Origin: CAVQOB01 sp963714325
GTDB taxonomy: Bacteria > Pseudomonadota > Alphaproteobacteria > Rhizobiales > Hyphomicrobiaceae
Assembly (NCBI GenBank): GCA_963714325.1
Contig: CAVQOB010000021.1
Coordinates: 12,716-76,715, forward strand
Reading direction: 5' to 3'
Length of the DNA: 64,000 nucleotides
This document shows positions 18,831 through 26,844 of this stretch, piece by piece. The notes below the pieces were generated by a model, which searched no databases, had not been told where the DNA came from, and saw only the letters and a list, made by a program, of their open reading frames with translations. The position numbers and the translations under genes are program-made. The first letter of the stretch is position 1. Each line of letters begins with the position of its first letter.

Positions 18831-19334
18831 ATGGCGCCGGTCATGACAACACGTCCCCAGACGCTTTTCGAATTGACGACCTTTCTCGAAGGCCGCACCA
18901 CGGCGTGGGGGATCTTCGAGGATCGCTTCGGCCGGTTGCGCCGCCGCTTCAGCGTCGAAATGCACGGTGCTTGGCAAGGTGGCGTCTTCCAGCTCAATGA
19001 ACGTTTCGTCTATGACACCGGCGAAGCCGAAGTGCGAACCTGGATCGTCACCCCTCGCGGGTCTGGCCGGTTCACGGCGACATGCCCCGATTGCATCGGC
19101 GTCGCGGTGGGGGAATGTGACGATGACCGCATAAGGATGCGCTATCGCTTCCGATTGCAACTAAGTGGGAGCGTAATGATCGTCACATTCGACGACCGGA
19201 TCTATCGAATGGGCGACGATATCGCGGTCAATCGCGCGGTGATGAGTAAATGGGGCATCAAACTTGGCGCGTTGTCGCTGTTCTTCCACCGCGAGCCGCA
19301 GCCGGCGGAGAACCGAAGCGTTCCGGTGCATTGA
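18831..19334 (+). CDS. DUF3833 family protein
   Basis: 167 residues with GAAAGGA eight bases before the ATG. The sequence TFLEGRTTAWGIFEDRFGR opens the domain; FSVEMHGAWQGGVFQLNE and a C-terminal FDDRIYRMGDDIAVNRAVMS segment follow, all typical of DUF3833. Unlike many relatives it has no lipoprotein signal and appears cytoplasmic. It closes the + strand unit and converges with the SDR gene. Function unknown; the constant association with DUF1365 and cyclopropane synthase suggests lipid binding or processing. Confidence 0.82.
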   Translation: MAPVMTTRPQTLFELTTFLEGRTTAWGIFEDRFGRLRRRFSVEMHGAWQGGVFQLNERFVYDTGEAEVRTWIVTPRGSGRFTATCPDCIGVAVGECDDDRIRMRYRFRLQLSGSVMIVTFDDRIYRMGDDIAVNRAVMSKWGIKLGALSLFFHREPQPAENRSVPVH

Positions 19335-19347
19335 AGGAGGCCGTGAT

Positions 19348-20100
19348 TTACACCGGGTCGAAGCGGCCGCCGATGCGCAGGTAGAGCCAGTTCGGCATGA
19401 TCCGCAGTGCCTTCAGGATCAAGACGAGCGGCCAGGGAAAAGCGACTTCGAACCGGCCCGACTCGAGGCCGCGCAAGATGCGCCTGCCGGCGTCGTCGGG
19501 TTTCAGCATGAACGGCATCGGGAACGTATTCACCGCTGTCATCGGCGTTTCGACAAAACCCGGGTTGACGAGGCTTACGACGATGTCGTGTTGCGACAAC
19601 TCAAGTCGAAGCACCTCGGCGAGACTGATGACCGCGGCTTTGCTCGGCGCATAAGCCGCAGCCAAAGGTAGTCCGCGATAACCGGCGACCGAGGCCACCA
19701 GCGCGATTTGTCCGCGACCATGTCCGATCATCGCCGGGATCAAGGGCTCGAGTACGTTGACAATGCCGAAGTAATTCACCTCCATCGATTGCCTGGCTTT
19801 TTCGGCATTGTACTCGGACGACGTCATCGGATGCCAGATGCCGGCGTTCAAAATAGCGAGATCAATGTCGCCGATGGCCGCGATGACACGCTGGTATGCG
19901 GCGGCGACATCGGCGCGGTCCGTGACGTCGAGCGGCACCGCGCGGATATTCTCATGAAGGCGGGACAGCGCCTCCAGTTTGTCGGCGGAGCGCGCGGAAG
20001 CGGCAACACGAACGCCGTCGCGCGCCAACTGCAACGCCAGTTCCCGCCCGATGCCCGTACTGGCACCCGTTATCCAGGCCGTCTTCCATGGCTTCGGCAT
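19348..20100 (-). CDS. Short-chain dehydrogenase/reductase
   Basis: 250 residues from the ATG giving MPKPWKTAWITGASTGIGRE, the classical SDR cofactor motif TGxxxGIG. NAG appears in LAILNAG, the catalytic serine in LVASVAGYRG and YxxxK in AAYAPSKAA. The C-terminal part is hydrophobic (WPLVLILKALRIMPNWLYL), suggesting membrane association. It lies 17 bases downstream of chrR on the same strand, so it is the third gene of the sigma factor operon and probably induced by it. The substrate is unknown. Confidence 0.88.
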   Translation of the reverse strand: MPKPWKTAWITGASTGIGRELALQLARDGVRVAASARSADKLEALSRLHENIRAVPLDVTDRADVAAAYQRVIAAIGDIDLAILNAGIWHPMTSSEYNAEKARQSMEVNYFGIVNVLEPLIPAMIGHGRGQIALVASVAGYRGLPLAAAYAPSKAAVISLAEVLRLELSQHDIVVSLVNPGFVETPMTAVNTFPMPFMLKPDDAGRRILRGLESGRFEVAFPWPLVLILKALRIMPNWLYLRIGGRFDPV

Positions 20101-20117
20101 CGACGATGATCCCGCGG

Positions 20118-20771
20118 CTACATTTTGATCAAAGGCTGGAACAGGCGTCCGAACAGGCCCTTGAACTGCGCCGGGCGCTCGCTGGCGATGAGGCAAATGC
20201 AGCCGGCAACCGGGTCGGTCAGTGGTTTATGCTCGATGCTTTCATCGACATCCTGCAGATCGCCGAGCACATAGGTGCCGGTTACATCGCTGAATGCGCC
20301 ATCGAGCACGAGCGTCAACTCGCCGCCGCCGTGGCCATGATCGGGCATCAGCCGGCCCGCTGCGATCTTCAACAGCCGCAGATCACCCTTGGTCTCGGGT
20401 GACAGCGGCAGGCGATGATGCCAGACGCCCGGACCGAGCCGCTTCCACGGGATATTCTCGAACGTAAGGCCATACGCCCGGGCGATCGGCGCGGGCAGGC
20501 GCTCTTCAGGGTTCGCCTCGCGAGCGGCGGTGTTGCGAGTTCTGGTCGCCGCTGGCCGGTCAAGTCGATCGGCAATCAGGTTGCGCTGCGCGCCGGATTG
20601 CCCAAGCAGGAGCTCGGCACCAAGAACATCGAGATCGCCAAGTTCCAACGTGCACTGCCGGCACATGGCGGCATGTGCGGCGACGACCGCTGCCAGTGGC
20701 TCCGCCAGAGTGCCTGCGGCAAAGCTGATCAGCGTGGTGGCGTCCGGATGTCGTGAAATTTTCGGGTTCAT
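20118..20771 (-). CDS. chrR: ChrR-type zinc anti-sigma factor
   Basis: 217 residues. The N-terminal zinc anti-sigma domain (about 1-85) has an early histidine in SRHPDATTL and the H...C..C cluster HAAMCRQC. The C-terminal cupin domain (about 110-200) carries candidate metal ligands in PDHGHGGGELTLVLDG and the later histidine of IEHKP. This two-domain layout is that of Rhodobacter ChrR, which holds RpoE inactive until singlet oxygen signals its release. The start overlaps the sigma factor stop in ATGA, so production is coupled. Confidence 0.92.
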   Translation of the reverse strand: MNPKISRHPDATTLISFAAGTLAEPLAAVVAAHAAMCRQCTLELGDLDVLGAELLLGQSGAQRNLIADRLDRPAATRTRNTAAREANPEERLPAPIARAYGLTFENIPWKRLGPGVWHHRLPLSPETKGDLRLLKIAAGRLMPDHGHGGGELTLVLDGAFSDVTGTYVLGDLQDVDESIEHKPLTDPVAGCICLIASERPAQFKGLFGRLFQPLIKM

Positions 20772-21304
20772 CGGAGTTCCTCCAGCGCGCTCCGCAGTTT
20801 GTTGTAGGCCAGCCGGATACGGGATTTCACGGTGCCGAGCGGCAGGCCGAGACGCTCGGCAATCTCGCTGTGAGCCAGTCCCTCGATGAAGGCCAGCGTC
20901 ACGGCTTCCACCTGTTCGGGTGGCAGGTCGCGTAGCACCGCACGGACACGCATTTGACGCTGATTGAGGTCGGCGACCTCGTCGGCCGGTATATCCCGCG
21001 ACGGGAGCGATGCAGCCTGCTCCTCGGTCAATTCCTGCCAAGGCTTTTGCCGTCGGATGCGATCAATGCGCAAGTTCCGCGCAATCGTGAACATCCAGGT
21101 CGCGGGGCTTCCCTTTTCCGCCGAATAGAGTCCTGCCTTGCGCCAGACCGTAACCAATGTTTCCTGCGTCAGTTCCTCGGCCAAGCCGGAGTCCACACCC
21201 TGTTTCAACATGTAATTTCGAATGCGCGGTGCGTACTCCTTGTACAATTGCTCGAACGCTGCGTCGCTGCGGTCCGTGGCGATCAGCGTCAGCAAGTCGG
21301 ACAT
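20768..21304 (-). CDS. rpoE: ECF sigma factor, ECF11 (RpoE/ChrR) group
   Basis: 178 residues from the ATG giving MSDLLTLIATDRSDAAFEQL. Sigma region 2 spans about 20-90 (YAPRIRNYMLKQGVD, AEELTQETLVTVWRKA, WMFTIARNLRIDRIRR) and region 4 about 120-175 (LPPEQVEAVTLAFIEGLAHSEIAERLGLPLGTVKSRI). Pairing with ChrR places it in the ECF11 group, which directs the response to singlet oxygen and organic peroxides. A near-consensus ECF11 promoter at 21393-21423 implies autoregulation. Confidence 0.92.
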   Translation of the reverse strand: MSDLLTLIATDRSDAAFEQLYKEYAPRIRNYMLKQGVDSGLAEELTQETLVTVWRKAGLYSAEKGSPATWMFTIARNLRIDRIRRQKPWQELTEEQAASLPSRDIPADEVADLNQRQMRVRAVLRDLPPEQVEAVTLAFIEGLAHSEIAERLGLPLGTVKSRIRLAYNKLRSALEELR

Positions 21305-21392
21305 TTGGCCCCTGCCTGCGGCACGTGACGTCCGTGGCGGCCGCCAGTGATGATGTGCGAGGCTCAACATAATCGATCTCTGCTCCGTTGCA

Positions 21393-21423
21393 ATGCTTAC
21401 GCGTGTCGGGGCGGCGCGGATCA
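21393..21423 (-). promoter_or_regulatory. ECF11-type autoregulatory promoter of the sigma-chrR-SDR operon
   Basis: Read on the - strand: TGATCC (21423-21418), 18 bases, TAAGCAT (21399-21393). This matches the TGATC-N18-TAAG form known for Rhodobacter RpoE promoters. The sigma start lies about 90 bases downstream. Confidence 0.65.
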
Positions 21424-21459
21424 CATTCGGGCATGCGGCAAGCCCTCCGCACAGACGAG

Positions 21460-21489
21460 TGATCTGGCGTCGAGGTTCGGCCGTAGTGA
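21460..21489 (+). promoter_or_regulatory. Candidate ECF11-type promoter, divergent, for DUF2177-DUF2878
   Basis: TGATCT at 21460-21465, 18 bases, TAGTGA at 21484-21489. It lies back to back with the sigma operon promoter, 37 bases away, and points to the DUF2177 gene. Confidence 0.5.
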
Positions 21490-21642
21490 TTTTGGCGCAA
21501 ACGGGCTGTCACGACGATCGACCGATTTCGCCAGCACGAGCGGCTGGCCGGTCATCGCGCAGGTGTGCAGGCGTCGGTCGTGTGTAAATGGTGTTCGCCA
21601 ACGCAAGCCCAAGGTCGGGCGCTTATTCCGATGGGATGCCGC

Positions 21643-22089
21643 ATGCCTCGCTTCCTGACACTGCTGGCTGTCTATGCGGCTGCGGCACTCGTATTCGTCG
21701 TTCTCGATGGGATATGGCTGCTGCTGGTCGCCGCCGACCTGTTCAAGCGACACGTGGGTCACATTCTCCGAGACGTGCCGGATCTGCGGGCGGCACTTGC
21801 GTTTTACATCGTTTATGCGGGAGGACTGGTCGTGCTCGCCGTGCAGCCTGCGATAGCGACGCGCAGTTTGAGTGATGCGACTGCCAAGGGTGGCGTGCTG
21901 GGGTTCACGGCCTACGCGACGTTCGATTTGACCAATCTCGCGATCATCAAGGGCTGGAGCCTGCAGCTTGCGCTGGTGGATATGGCCTGGGGCATGGCCG
22001 CATCAGCCGCTGCAGCAGCCTGTGGCTATGCGATCGGCGCGCGCTTGCATGCACAGGCCGCCACAAGCGACGCAATGAGGCCGGAATGA
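21643..22089 (+). CDS. DUF2177 family membrane protein
   Basis: 148 residues from the ATG with GATGGGA just upstream; ATG at 21631 is an alternative. Four hydrophobic segments at about 4-28 (FLTLLAVYAAAALVFVVLDG), 55-75, 85-105 and 110-132. Family landmarks are VVLDGIWL near the start and FDLTNLAIIKGW in the third helix region. The function is unknown, but the family repeatedly sits in ECF11 regulons beside DUF2878 and cyclopropane synthase. Its stop overlaps the next start. Confidence 0.87.
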   Translation: MPRFLTLLAVYAAAALVFVVLDGIWLLLVAADLFKRHVGHILRDVPDLRAALAFYIVYAGGLVVLAVQPAIATRSLSDATAKGGVLGFTAYATFDLTNLAIIKGWSLQLALVDMAWGMAASAAAAACGYAIGARLHAQAATSDAMRPE

Positions 22090-22634
22090 ACTGGCGCGTG
22101 ATCGCGGAGTTCGCGGGCTTTCAAGCGGTTTGGCTCGCCTGTGCCATGGGTGCCGCGCACGGGTCGAGTGTTCCGGGACTGTTGGCCGCCAGCACATTTA
22201 TCGCGGTTCAACTGACGCGCCATCGGTCGCGACCAGTGTTTCTGACGATGCTGGCCAGTGGCATCGGCGGGGCCTTCATCGAAAGCTTGCTCGCCGGAAC
22301 GGGGTTCGTGCGCTACGCGGCCTCTTGGCCAAGCCCGAATTTGGCACCGCTGTGGATCATAGCGCTGTGGTTGGCGTTCGGAACGACACTTGCGACAACC
22401 GCAAATCTCTTGCAGCAGCACACTCTGCCAAGAGCTGCCGTGCTCGGAGGCGTGTTCGGTCCGCTGTCCTACGCAGCTGGCGCAAAACTTGGCGCCCTCG
22501 ACATCGCGGCTGCAAGCTGGGTTACCTTCGGCGTTATCGCTGGCGCTTGGGCTCTATCGTTCCCGAGCCTCGTCGCGCTGCAACGATGGCTGCAGTCTGA
22601 ATCCGCATCAAGCCGCAAATTCGGACCGCCATGA
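22086..22634 (+). CDS. DUF2878 family membrane protein
   Basis: 182 residues, coupled to DUF2177 by ATGA. Five to six hydrophobic helices; the first part FQAVWLACAMGAAHG and the central PLWIIALWLAFGTTL with HTLPRAAVLGGVFGPLSYAAG are the conserved blocks of DUF2878. Inner-membrane protein of unknown function, again a regular companion of the DUF1365/cyclopropane synthase group. It is the last intact gene before the tRNA-Lys scar. Confidence 0.87.
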   Translation: MNWRVIAEFAGFQAVWLACAMGAAHGSSVPGLLAASTFIAVQLTRHRSRPVFLTMLASGIGGAFIESLLAGTGFVRYAASWPSPNLAPLWIIALWLAFGTTLATTANLLQQHTLPRAAVLGGVFGPLSYAAGAKLGALDIAAASWVTFGVIAGAWALSFPSLVALQRWLQSESASSRKFGPP

Positions 22635-22936
22635 TTGCACGGCTGCCTGCAACAAACATCTGGCTCGCGATCAATCTCAAAGTCGCTCGAAACCCGCCGG
22701 TTGGCGACGGGGCAAAAATTGTTGAGCGCCATTTCATGACGCCGCGATGCGTGACATCTGCGGGAGGTCGTGCGGTGCTTGTTGCAACCGGCGCCCGGTT
22801 AGAAGACTGTATTACCAAGAGTATCAGTTTAGGTTGCGTCATCTTAATCACCGGGTCAGAGGTTCGAATCCTACATCAACGACATCGGACCTATGCATTG
22901 GCGCAGACGACGCTGGCCAGATTGACGCCGGCCAGA
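22635..22936. other. Gap holding the tRNA-Lys scar
   Basis: 302 bases. The tRNA-Lys 3'-half copy lies at 22842-22878. Just after it, GGCCAGATTGACGCC (22915-22929) is repeated once as GGCCAGATTAATGCC (22930-22944), the second copy running into the next gene's end. Open frames through this stretch are artefacts of the tRNA-derived sequence. Confidence 0.6.
22842..22878 (+). repeat. Degenerate 3'-half copy of tRNA-Lys (probable att scar)
   Basis: 37 bases matching tRNA-Lys positions 13811-13847 at 35 of 37 sites, in the same orientation: anticodon 3' arm, variable loop and T arm. The two mismatches are adjacent and destroy the T-stem pairing (AGAGG against CCTAC), and the acceptor 3' strand is lost after ATCA, so it is not a functional tRNA. 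This is the expected product of integration at the 3' end of a tRNA gene. Confidence 0.8.
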
Positions 22937-23167
22937 TTAATGCCGGGGTTGCTCAAAGTGCAGCAGCTGATAGAGACGCGTGGCGTTCACCGGCAACAGA
23001 ATGACATGCAACAGTAAGATTGGAATGAGATCGCGGTAGAAGCCATACGTTATGAAGGCGAGATTGCTGAGGATCGCCAGTACGCGCAGTGTGCTCATCG
23101 ACTGCATGCAAAACGCGGCAAGCACAAGACCCGCTGCTGCATAACCGACGAAATCGATAGCCAACAT
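22937..23167 (-). CDS. Small membrane protein (YgjV-like / cyclic-nucleotide-binding N-terminal-like)
   Basis: 76 residues with AGGGGAT upstream of the ATG. Three hydrophobic segments: about 5-22 (DFVGYAAAGLVLAAFCMQ), 28-46 (LRVLAILSNLAFITYGFY) and 49-62 (LIPILLLHVILLPV), ending NATRLYQLLHF. The pattern of an initial DxVGY, a CM...SL/MSTLR turn and LL.H..LLP.N..RL matches the short inner-membrane proteins found widely in alphaproteobacteria. Function unknown. Confidence 0.7.
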   Translation of the reverse strand: MLAIDFVGYAAAGLVLAAFCMQSMSTLRVLAILSNLAFITYGFYRDLIPILLLHVILLPVNATRLYQLLHFEQPRH

Positions 23168-23607
23168 GACGATATCCCCTATGGGCAGTCGTGGTGCCCC
23201 GGCGTGGGCGCGTCGTCGTCTGTAATGCGTGGGCGCATCCACAAATGTTTGTCGCCGCGAGCCGACAAAAAGTTCAAGCCTCCGCCGACTGTGCCGCGTT
23301 GGGAAGTCTCGCTCCTGCCCGACCACGCGTGCTTCGCCAACGAGCAGCGCGGTGCCACCACTGCGGATTGGTGCGCGACCTTCATACTCGTCATGCGCCA
23401 ATGGACGATGGTGCCTGATACCGGCCAACGCAACGATCGACCCGTGTTCCCCGAACGCGACCGGCCGGTATCCGCGCGCGGGGTTGGTGGGGCGGCGGCA
23501 TGCCGGAGGCGTGCATACGCATGACGCGCACGAAAAGAGCATATCGGCCGGTAGTCGGACAATACGAGCGGAAGCTTCTGCGGGCCGGTATGATCCGCGG
23601 AGGGCGC
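23168..23607. other. Gap with no supported gene
   Basis: 440 bases. Overlapping frames are open on both strands, as expected for GC-rich DNA, but none has a convincing start, protein motif or hydrophobic pattern. A TGATCC at 23591 has no -10 at the proper spacing. Confidence 0.55.
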
Positions 23608-25179
23608 TTACTTGACGACCCAGCGGAGTGCCGCGGCGGCGCTCGTCCGGCCAGCACCGAATGAGTTGTCGCGACCGGGTACGCCGAGATCGACGGCCGA
23701 CCCAATCAGCGCACGGCGCGCCGCATCGGCGGTGAGCGCTGGATCGCGTTCGAGCATCAGCGCCAGGATGCCGCTGACGTGCGCTGCCGCGAACGACGTG
23801 CCCGATTGCAGGCCGTGACCCTTGCCGCGCGCCGTAGCCAAGACATCGACACCCGGAGCAGCGATAGCAATATACGAGCCGCGATTGGCGCGCAGATAAA
23901 GCCCATCGCGGGCATCGATTGCCGTCACCGCAATGACATCCGAGTAGGCTGCCGGATAGGCCGGCGGCGCCTTGTCGCCGTTATTGCCGGCGGCCGCAAC
24001 CATGATCACGCCTTTCGCGGCTGCAGCGACTACTGCTTTCTCCATCAGCGTATCGCGCGGGCCAGCGAGACTGAGATTCAAGACGCGTGCGCCATTGGCA
24101 ATCGACCATTCGATCGATTTCAGCAGCACGAACGTCGTCGTCATTTGTGGTTGTCGGCCCTGATCGGACGGGAACGCCCTGACTGACAGTAGCGTTGCCG
24201 CTGGCGCAATGCCGCGCAAGGTGCCGCGCGCCGCGATGATCCCAGCGATGGCCGTTCCATGCGTTCCGGTCTCGGCCTTGACATCGCCAAGCGCATTGAA
24301 GGTCTCGATCACAACGCCGCCGAAATCGGAATGCTGCGTATCAACGCCGCTGTCGATGATCGCAATCCGCGCGCCACGTCCCGTCGACAGCGTGTGCGCT
24401 TCGCTGAGTTCAAGTTTTGCCAAAGCGTACTGCAAATCGCTCGGTGGCGGAAATTGCGCGCCTTGGCTCGGGCGGTAGATGTAGTTGCCCTGGACATCGA
24501 TCAGTCGCGGATCGGCTCGCATGCGCGCGATAATGGCGGGCACACTGGCGTCCGCCCGCCAACGACAACGAATGGCGCGGATACCGACCAGCGATAACGC
24601 CGTCCGCTCGACGATCTCGACATTGTACTGAAGAGCAATCTGTTCTTCGGTGCTTGTCGGGACATTGGCCGCGATCGTTACAATCACTTCTTTCGGCAAG
24701 ACCTCGCCACCGACAGCCGCGATTGTGGTTGGTGGCGTAACGGGGATCGGCCCACTCAATGGTAGCGCCCGCGCTGGTGGTGGGGATCGCGACGACGCTG
24801 CGCGCCCATCCGATTGAGCGATGATGGGCCGCTGATTGCTCTTGGGATGGAGAACGACTACAGGCGGATCGATTTTACGCTTCGGCGGCTTGTCATCGTT
24901 GCGGTCTGGCGAACCTTTGCGCGGTGGCGCATCCTTATCGCTGGTCTTCGGCGGGTCCTTTTTGCCGGTGGGGCTGTTCCGATCGGCATCTGGACGAGAC
25001 TGTCCGAGTTTTGTGCCGCGCCATTTCGATCTGAGCTTCTGGCCGTCCGCTTTCTGTGTTGCGGCGAGCTTTGGGCCGTCACTGTGACGCGGGCGCGCCG
25101 AGGCGCCAGCAACGGACAGTGCCAGGACAGCCCCGCAGGCGGCGAGAATTGCGGCAAATGAAATAATGCGCTTCAGCAT
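23608..25179 (-). CDS. Secreted subtilisin-like serine protease (S8 family)
   Basis: 523 residues from the ATG with GGGAG about eight bases upstream. Signal peptide LKRIISFAAILAACGAVLAL...ASA, then about 120 residues rich in Lys, Pro and Asp (low complexity), an inhibitor-like prodomain (about 155-240) and the catalytic domain. The triad is visible: Asp in IAIIDSGVDTQHSDFGG, His in GTHGTAIAGIIA, Ser in LQSGTSFAAAHVSG, with the oxyanion asparagine in AAAGNNGD. It is exported and probably self-processed. It lies 17 bases after the anti-sigma gene and so is the third gene of an ECF operon. Confidence 0.92.
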   Translation of the reverse strand: MLKRIISFAAILAACGAVLALSVAGASARPRHSDGPKLAATQKADGQKLRSKWRGTKLGQSRPDADRNSPTGKKDPPKTSDKDAPPRKGSPDRNDDKPPKRKIDPPVVVLHPKSNQRPIIAQSDGRAASSRSPPPARALPLSGPIPVTPPTTIAAVGGEVLPKEVIVTIAANVPTSTEEQIALQYNVEIVERTALSLVGIRAIRCRWRADASVPAIIARMRADPRLIDVQGNYIYRPSQGAQFPPPSDLQYALAKLELSEAHTLSTGRGARIAIIDSGVDTQHSDFGGVVIETFNALGDVKAETGTHGTAIAGIIAARGTLRGIAPAATLLSVRAFPSDQGRQPQMTTTFVLLKSIEWSIANGARVLNLSLAGPRDTLMEKAVVAAAAKGVIMVAAAGNNGDKAPPAYPAAYSDVIAVTAIDARDGLYLRANRGSYIAIAAPGVDVLATARGKGHGLQSGTSFAAAHVSGILALMLERDPALTADAARRALIGSAVDLGVPGRDNSFGAGRTSAAAALRWVVK

Positions 25180-25196
25180 GGTCCAAACTCCCTGGC

Positions 25197-25868
25197 TCAA
25201 GGCGCTGGAGTGATCAGAGCGACAAGACCGTTGCGCCGCCGCAGCGCCTCGATGCGTGCGTCACGCTCGGTGTCGTTGAGACCGGCGGCACCCAGCCGCA
25301 CGCGAAACAACGCGCCCGGGTGTGGTCCATCGACAATTGACACCCCGAGTTCGGCCAACGCTGCCGCGACATCTTTTGCCGAGGCCGTATCGGCAAACCG
25401 CACCAGCGCATAGCTGCCCGGAAGCGTGGTGTTCTGGCCGCCACTCGCCTGTTGATAGGTGGTCTTGGGTCGCTCACTGAGCAGATAGCCGACAGCGGCC
25501 GCTTGCAGCAGCATGACGACACCGGCAGCGATGGCGGCTGATCGCACCATTCCGGCCGATGGCAGCGTAAAAAATTCGCGGACGATCGCGGCAATTCGCG
25601 ACAGAGCGTTGCCATGTCGCGGGCTGGACGCCGCCGCCAAGGTGCGCTCAATCGTCAGCGACGCGGGCGCGCGCAATGCCTCATTGATGCGCAACGTTGC
25701 ATCCTGCTCGGCACGTAACAGGTCCACCTGACGCGCGAGATCCGGCGTGTTTCTCACCCACGCCTCGACGCGTGCGTGATCGGCGGCATCGAGTTTGCCC
25801 GTGACATACCAGGGCAACAGCATCTCGATGTCGTCGTGTTCGGACATTGTCACGGTTGTCTTGCTCAT
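25197..25868 (-). CDS. Membrane anti-sigma factor
   Basis: 223 residues from the ATG six bases downstream of GAGG; ATG two codons earlier is possible. The N-terminal domain (EHDDIEMLLPWYVTGKLDAA, then RVEAWVRNTPDLARQVD) is of the zinc-finger anti-sigma fold but has no cysteines, so it does not bind zinc in the usual way. One membrane helix lies around 112-132 (AAIAAGVVMLLQAAAVGYLL) and a C-terminal periplasmic domain of about 90 residues follows. The start overlaps the sigma factor stop. The periplasmic part may be the target of the protease encoded next. Confidence 0.85.
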   Translation of the reverse strand: MSKTTVTMSEHDDIEMLLPWYVTGKLDAADHARVEAWVRNTPDLARQVDLLRAEQDATLRINEALRAPASLTIERTLAAASSPRHGNALSRIAAIVREFFTLPSAGMVRSAAIAAGVVMLLQAAAVGYLLSERPKTTYQQASGGQNTTLPGSYALVRFADTASAKDVAAALAELGVSIVDGPHPGALFRVRLGAAGLNDTERDARIEALRRRNGLVALITPAP

Positions 25869-26428
25869 GGCCATCCTCGATCCACTCCCGCCGCCTTCAG
25901 AAGCTCAGAGAGGCGCTTGCGGGCATAGAACATGCGGGTCTTGACGGTTGCTTCGGGAATGCCGAGCACGGCGCTGGCCTCGGCAATCGACTGTTCGTGG
26001 TAGTAAACGAGATCGATGATCGTCCGATGTTCGGCCGAAAGCCCATCGAGACATCGGCGCATGACCGTACTCTTGTCAGCCTTCTGGGCGGCGATCTCGG
26101 GATCATCGCTCGCGTCGGCGATCTCATTGGCCGTCTCCTCGTCCCAACTGGCCTCGCGTCGCTTCCTGAGTGCACTGACGGCTTTGTTATGCGCGATCGA
26201 GAGCAGCCAGGTGCTCGGATTTGACCGTCCCTCGAATGTTTTTGCATTTCGCCAAGCCTCCAGAAATACCTCGTTCGTCAACTCCTCCGCCACGGCCTCG
26301 TCACGGACGATCCGGGCAATGAAGCGGAACACGCGAAGCTGGTGGCGCGCGATGAGAGTTCTCAACGCGCGTTGATCATCGGTCGCAATGCCCGCGATCA
26401 ACTGGCGATCGTCTGCAAGCTGGGTCAT
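25865..26428 (-). CDS. ECF-family RNA polymerase sigma factor
   Basis: 187 residues. Region 2 (RFIARIVRDEAVAEELTNEV, FLEAWRNAKTFEGRSNPSTW, LLSIAHNKAVSALRKRR) and region 4 (LSAEHRTIIDLVYYHEQSIAEASA, VLGIPEATVKTRMFYARKRL) are both present. It is distinct from the ECF11 protein upstream. First gene of the sigma/anti-sigma/subtilase operon. Its own promoter is not obvious; there is no TGATC-N18-TA site before it. Confidence 0.92.
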   Translation of the reverse strand: MTQLADDRQLIAGIATDDQRALRTLIARHQLRVFRFIARIVRDEAVAEELTNEVFLEAWRNAKTFEGRSNPSTWLLSIAHNKAVSALRKRREASWDEETANEIADASDDPEIAAQKADKSTVMRRCLDGLSAEHRTIIDLVYYHEQSIAEASAVLGIPEATVKTRMFYARKRLSELLKAAGVDRGWP

Positions 26429-26844
26429 GGGCGAAGCGTCTTGGTTCGCGGTGCTCGAAGCATATGTCGCTGCAAAATCGAAAAAGGTTCAAATGGTCAG
26501 AACAGTCAGCCTGCCTCCGCATTCTACGGACAGCGCTCGCACAGTATAGCTGGAAATCGCGATCACAAGCGATTGCCGCGCGAGAACCCCGATTTGCAGG
26601 CCGTGTGCAGGCGAAAAGCGGTCACTCCGCGCCTTTGCCGCGTTTATGACAACGGCCGTGGTCTAGGACCCACAATCACAAGTCCCTGGTACGGCTGCCG
26701 GGGCCTCGAAAACTTTTTTTGGCCTCGCCTTGAACCTTCCGGCTGTGGTGTGCGTCAGACCTGTTGTGAGGCTGATGCAATGCAGCTTCACCAACCCCGT
26801 CGCAGGGCTCAGACGAGCCGCTCACCCCCGAAGGAGAACGCATC
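26429..26844. other. Divergent promoter region between the sigma factor and the small secreted protein
   Basis: 416 bases without a supported gene. It must hold the promoters of both flanking genes. A direct repeat of GGCCTCG flanks an A/T run around 26701-26725. No recognised regulatory motif. Confidence 0.5.

Noticed and set aside
22631..23017. 128-codon + strand frame including GSEVRILHQRH
   Set aside because: This peptide is the typical false translation of a tRNA T arm; the DNA is the tRNA-Lys scar.
23591..23620. TGATCC that might be a fifth ECF11 promoter
   Set aside because: No TA-rich -10 at 18 or 19 bases, and it lies at the 3' end of the convergent protease gene.
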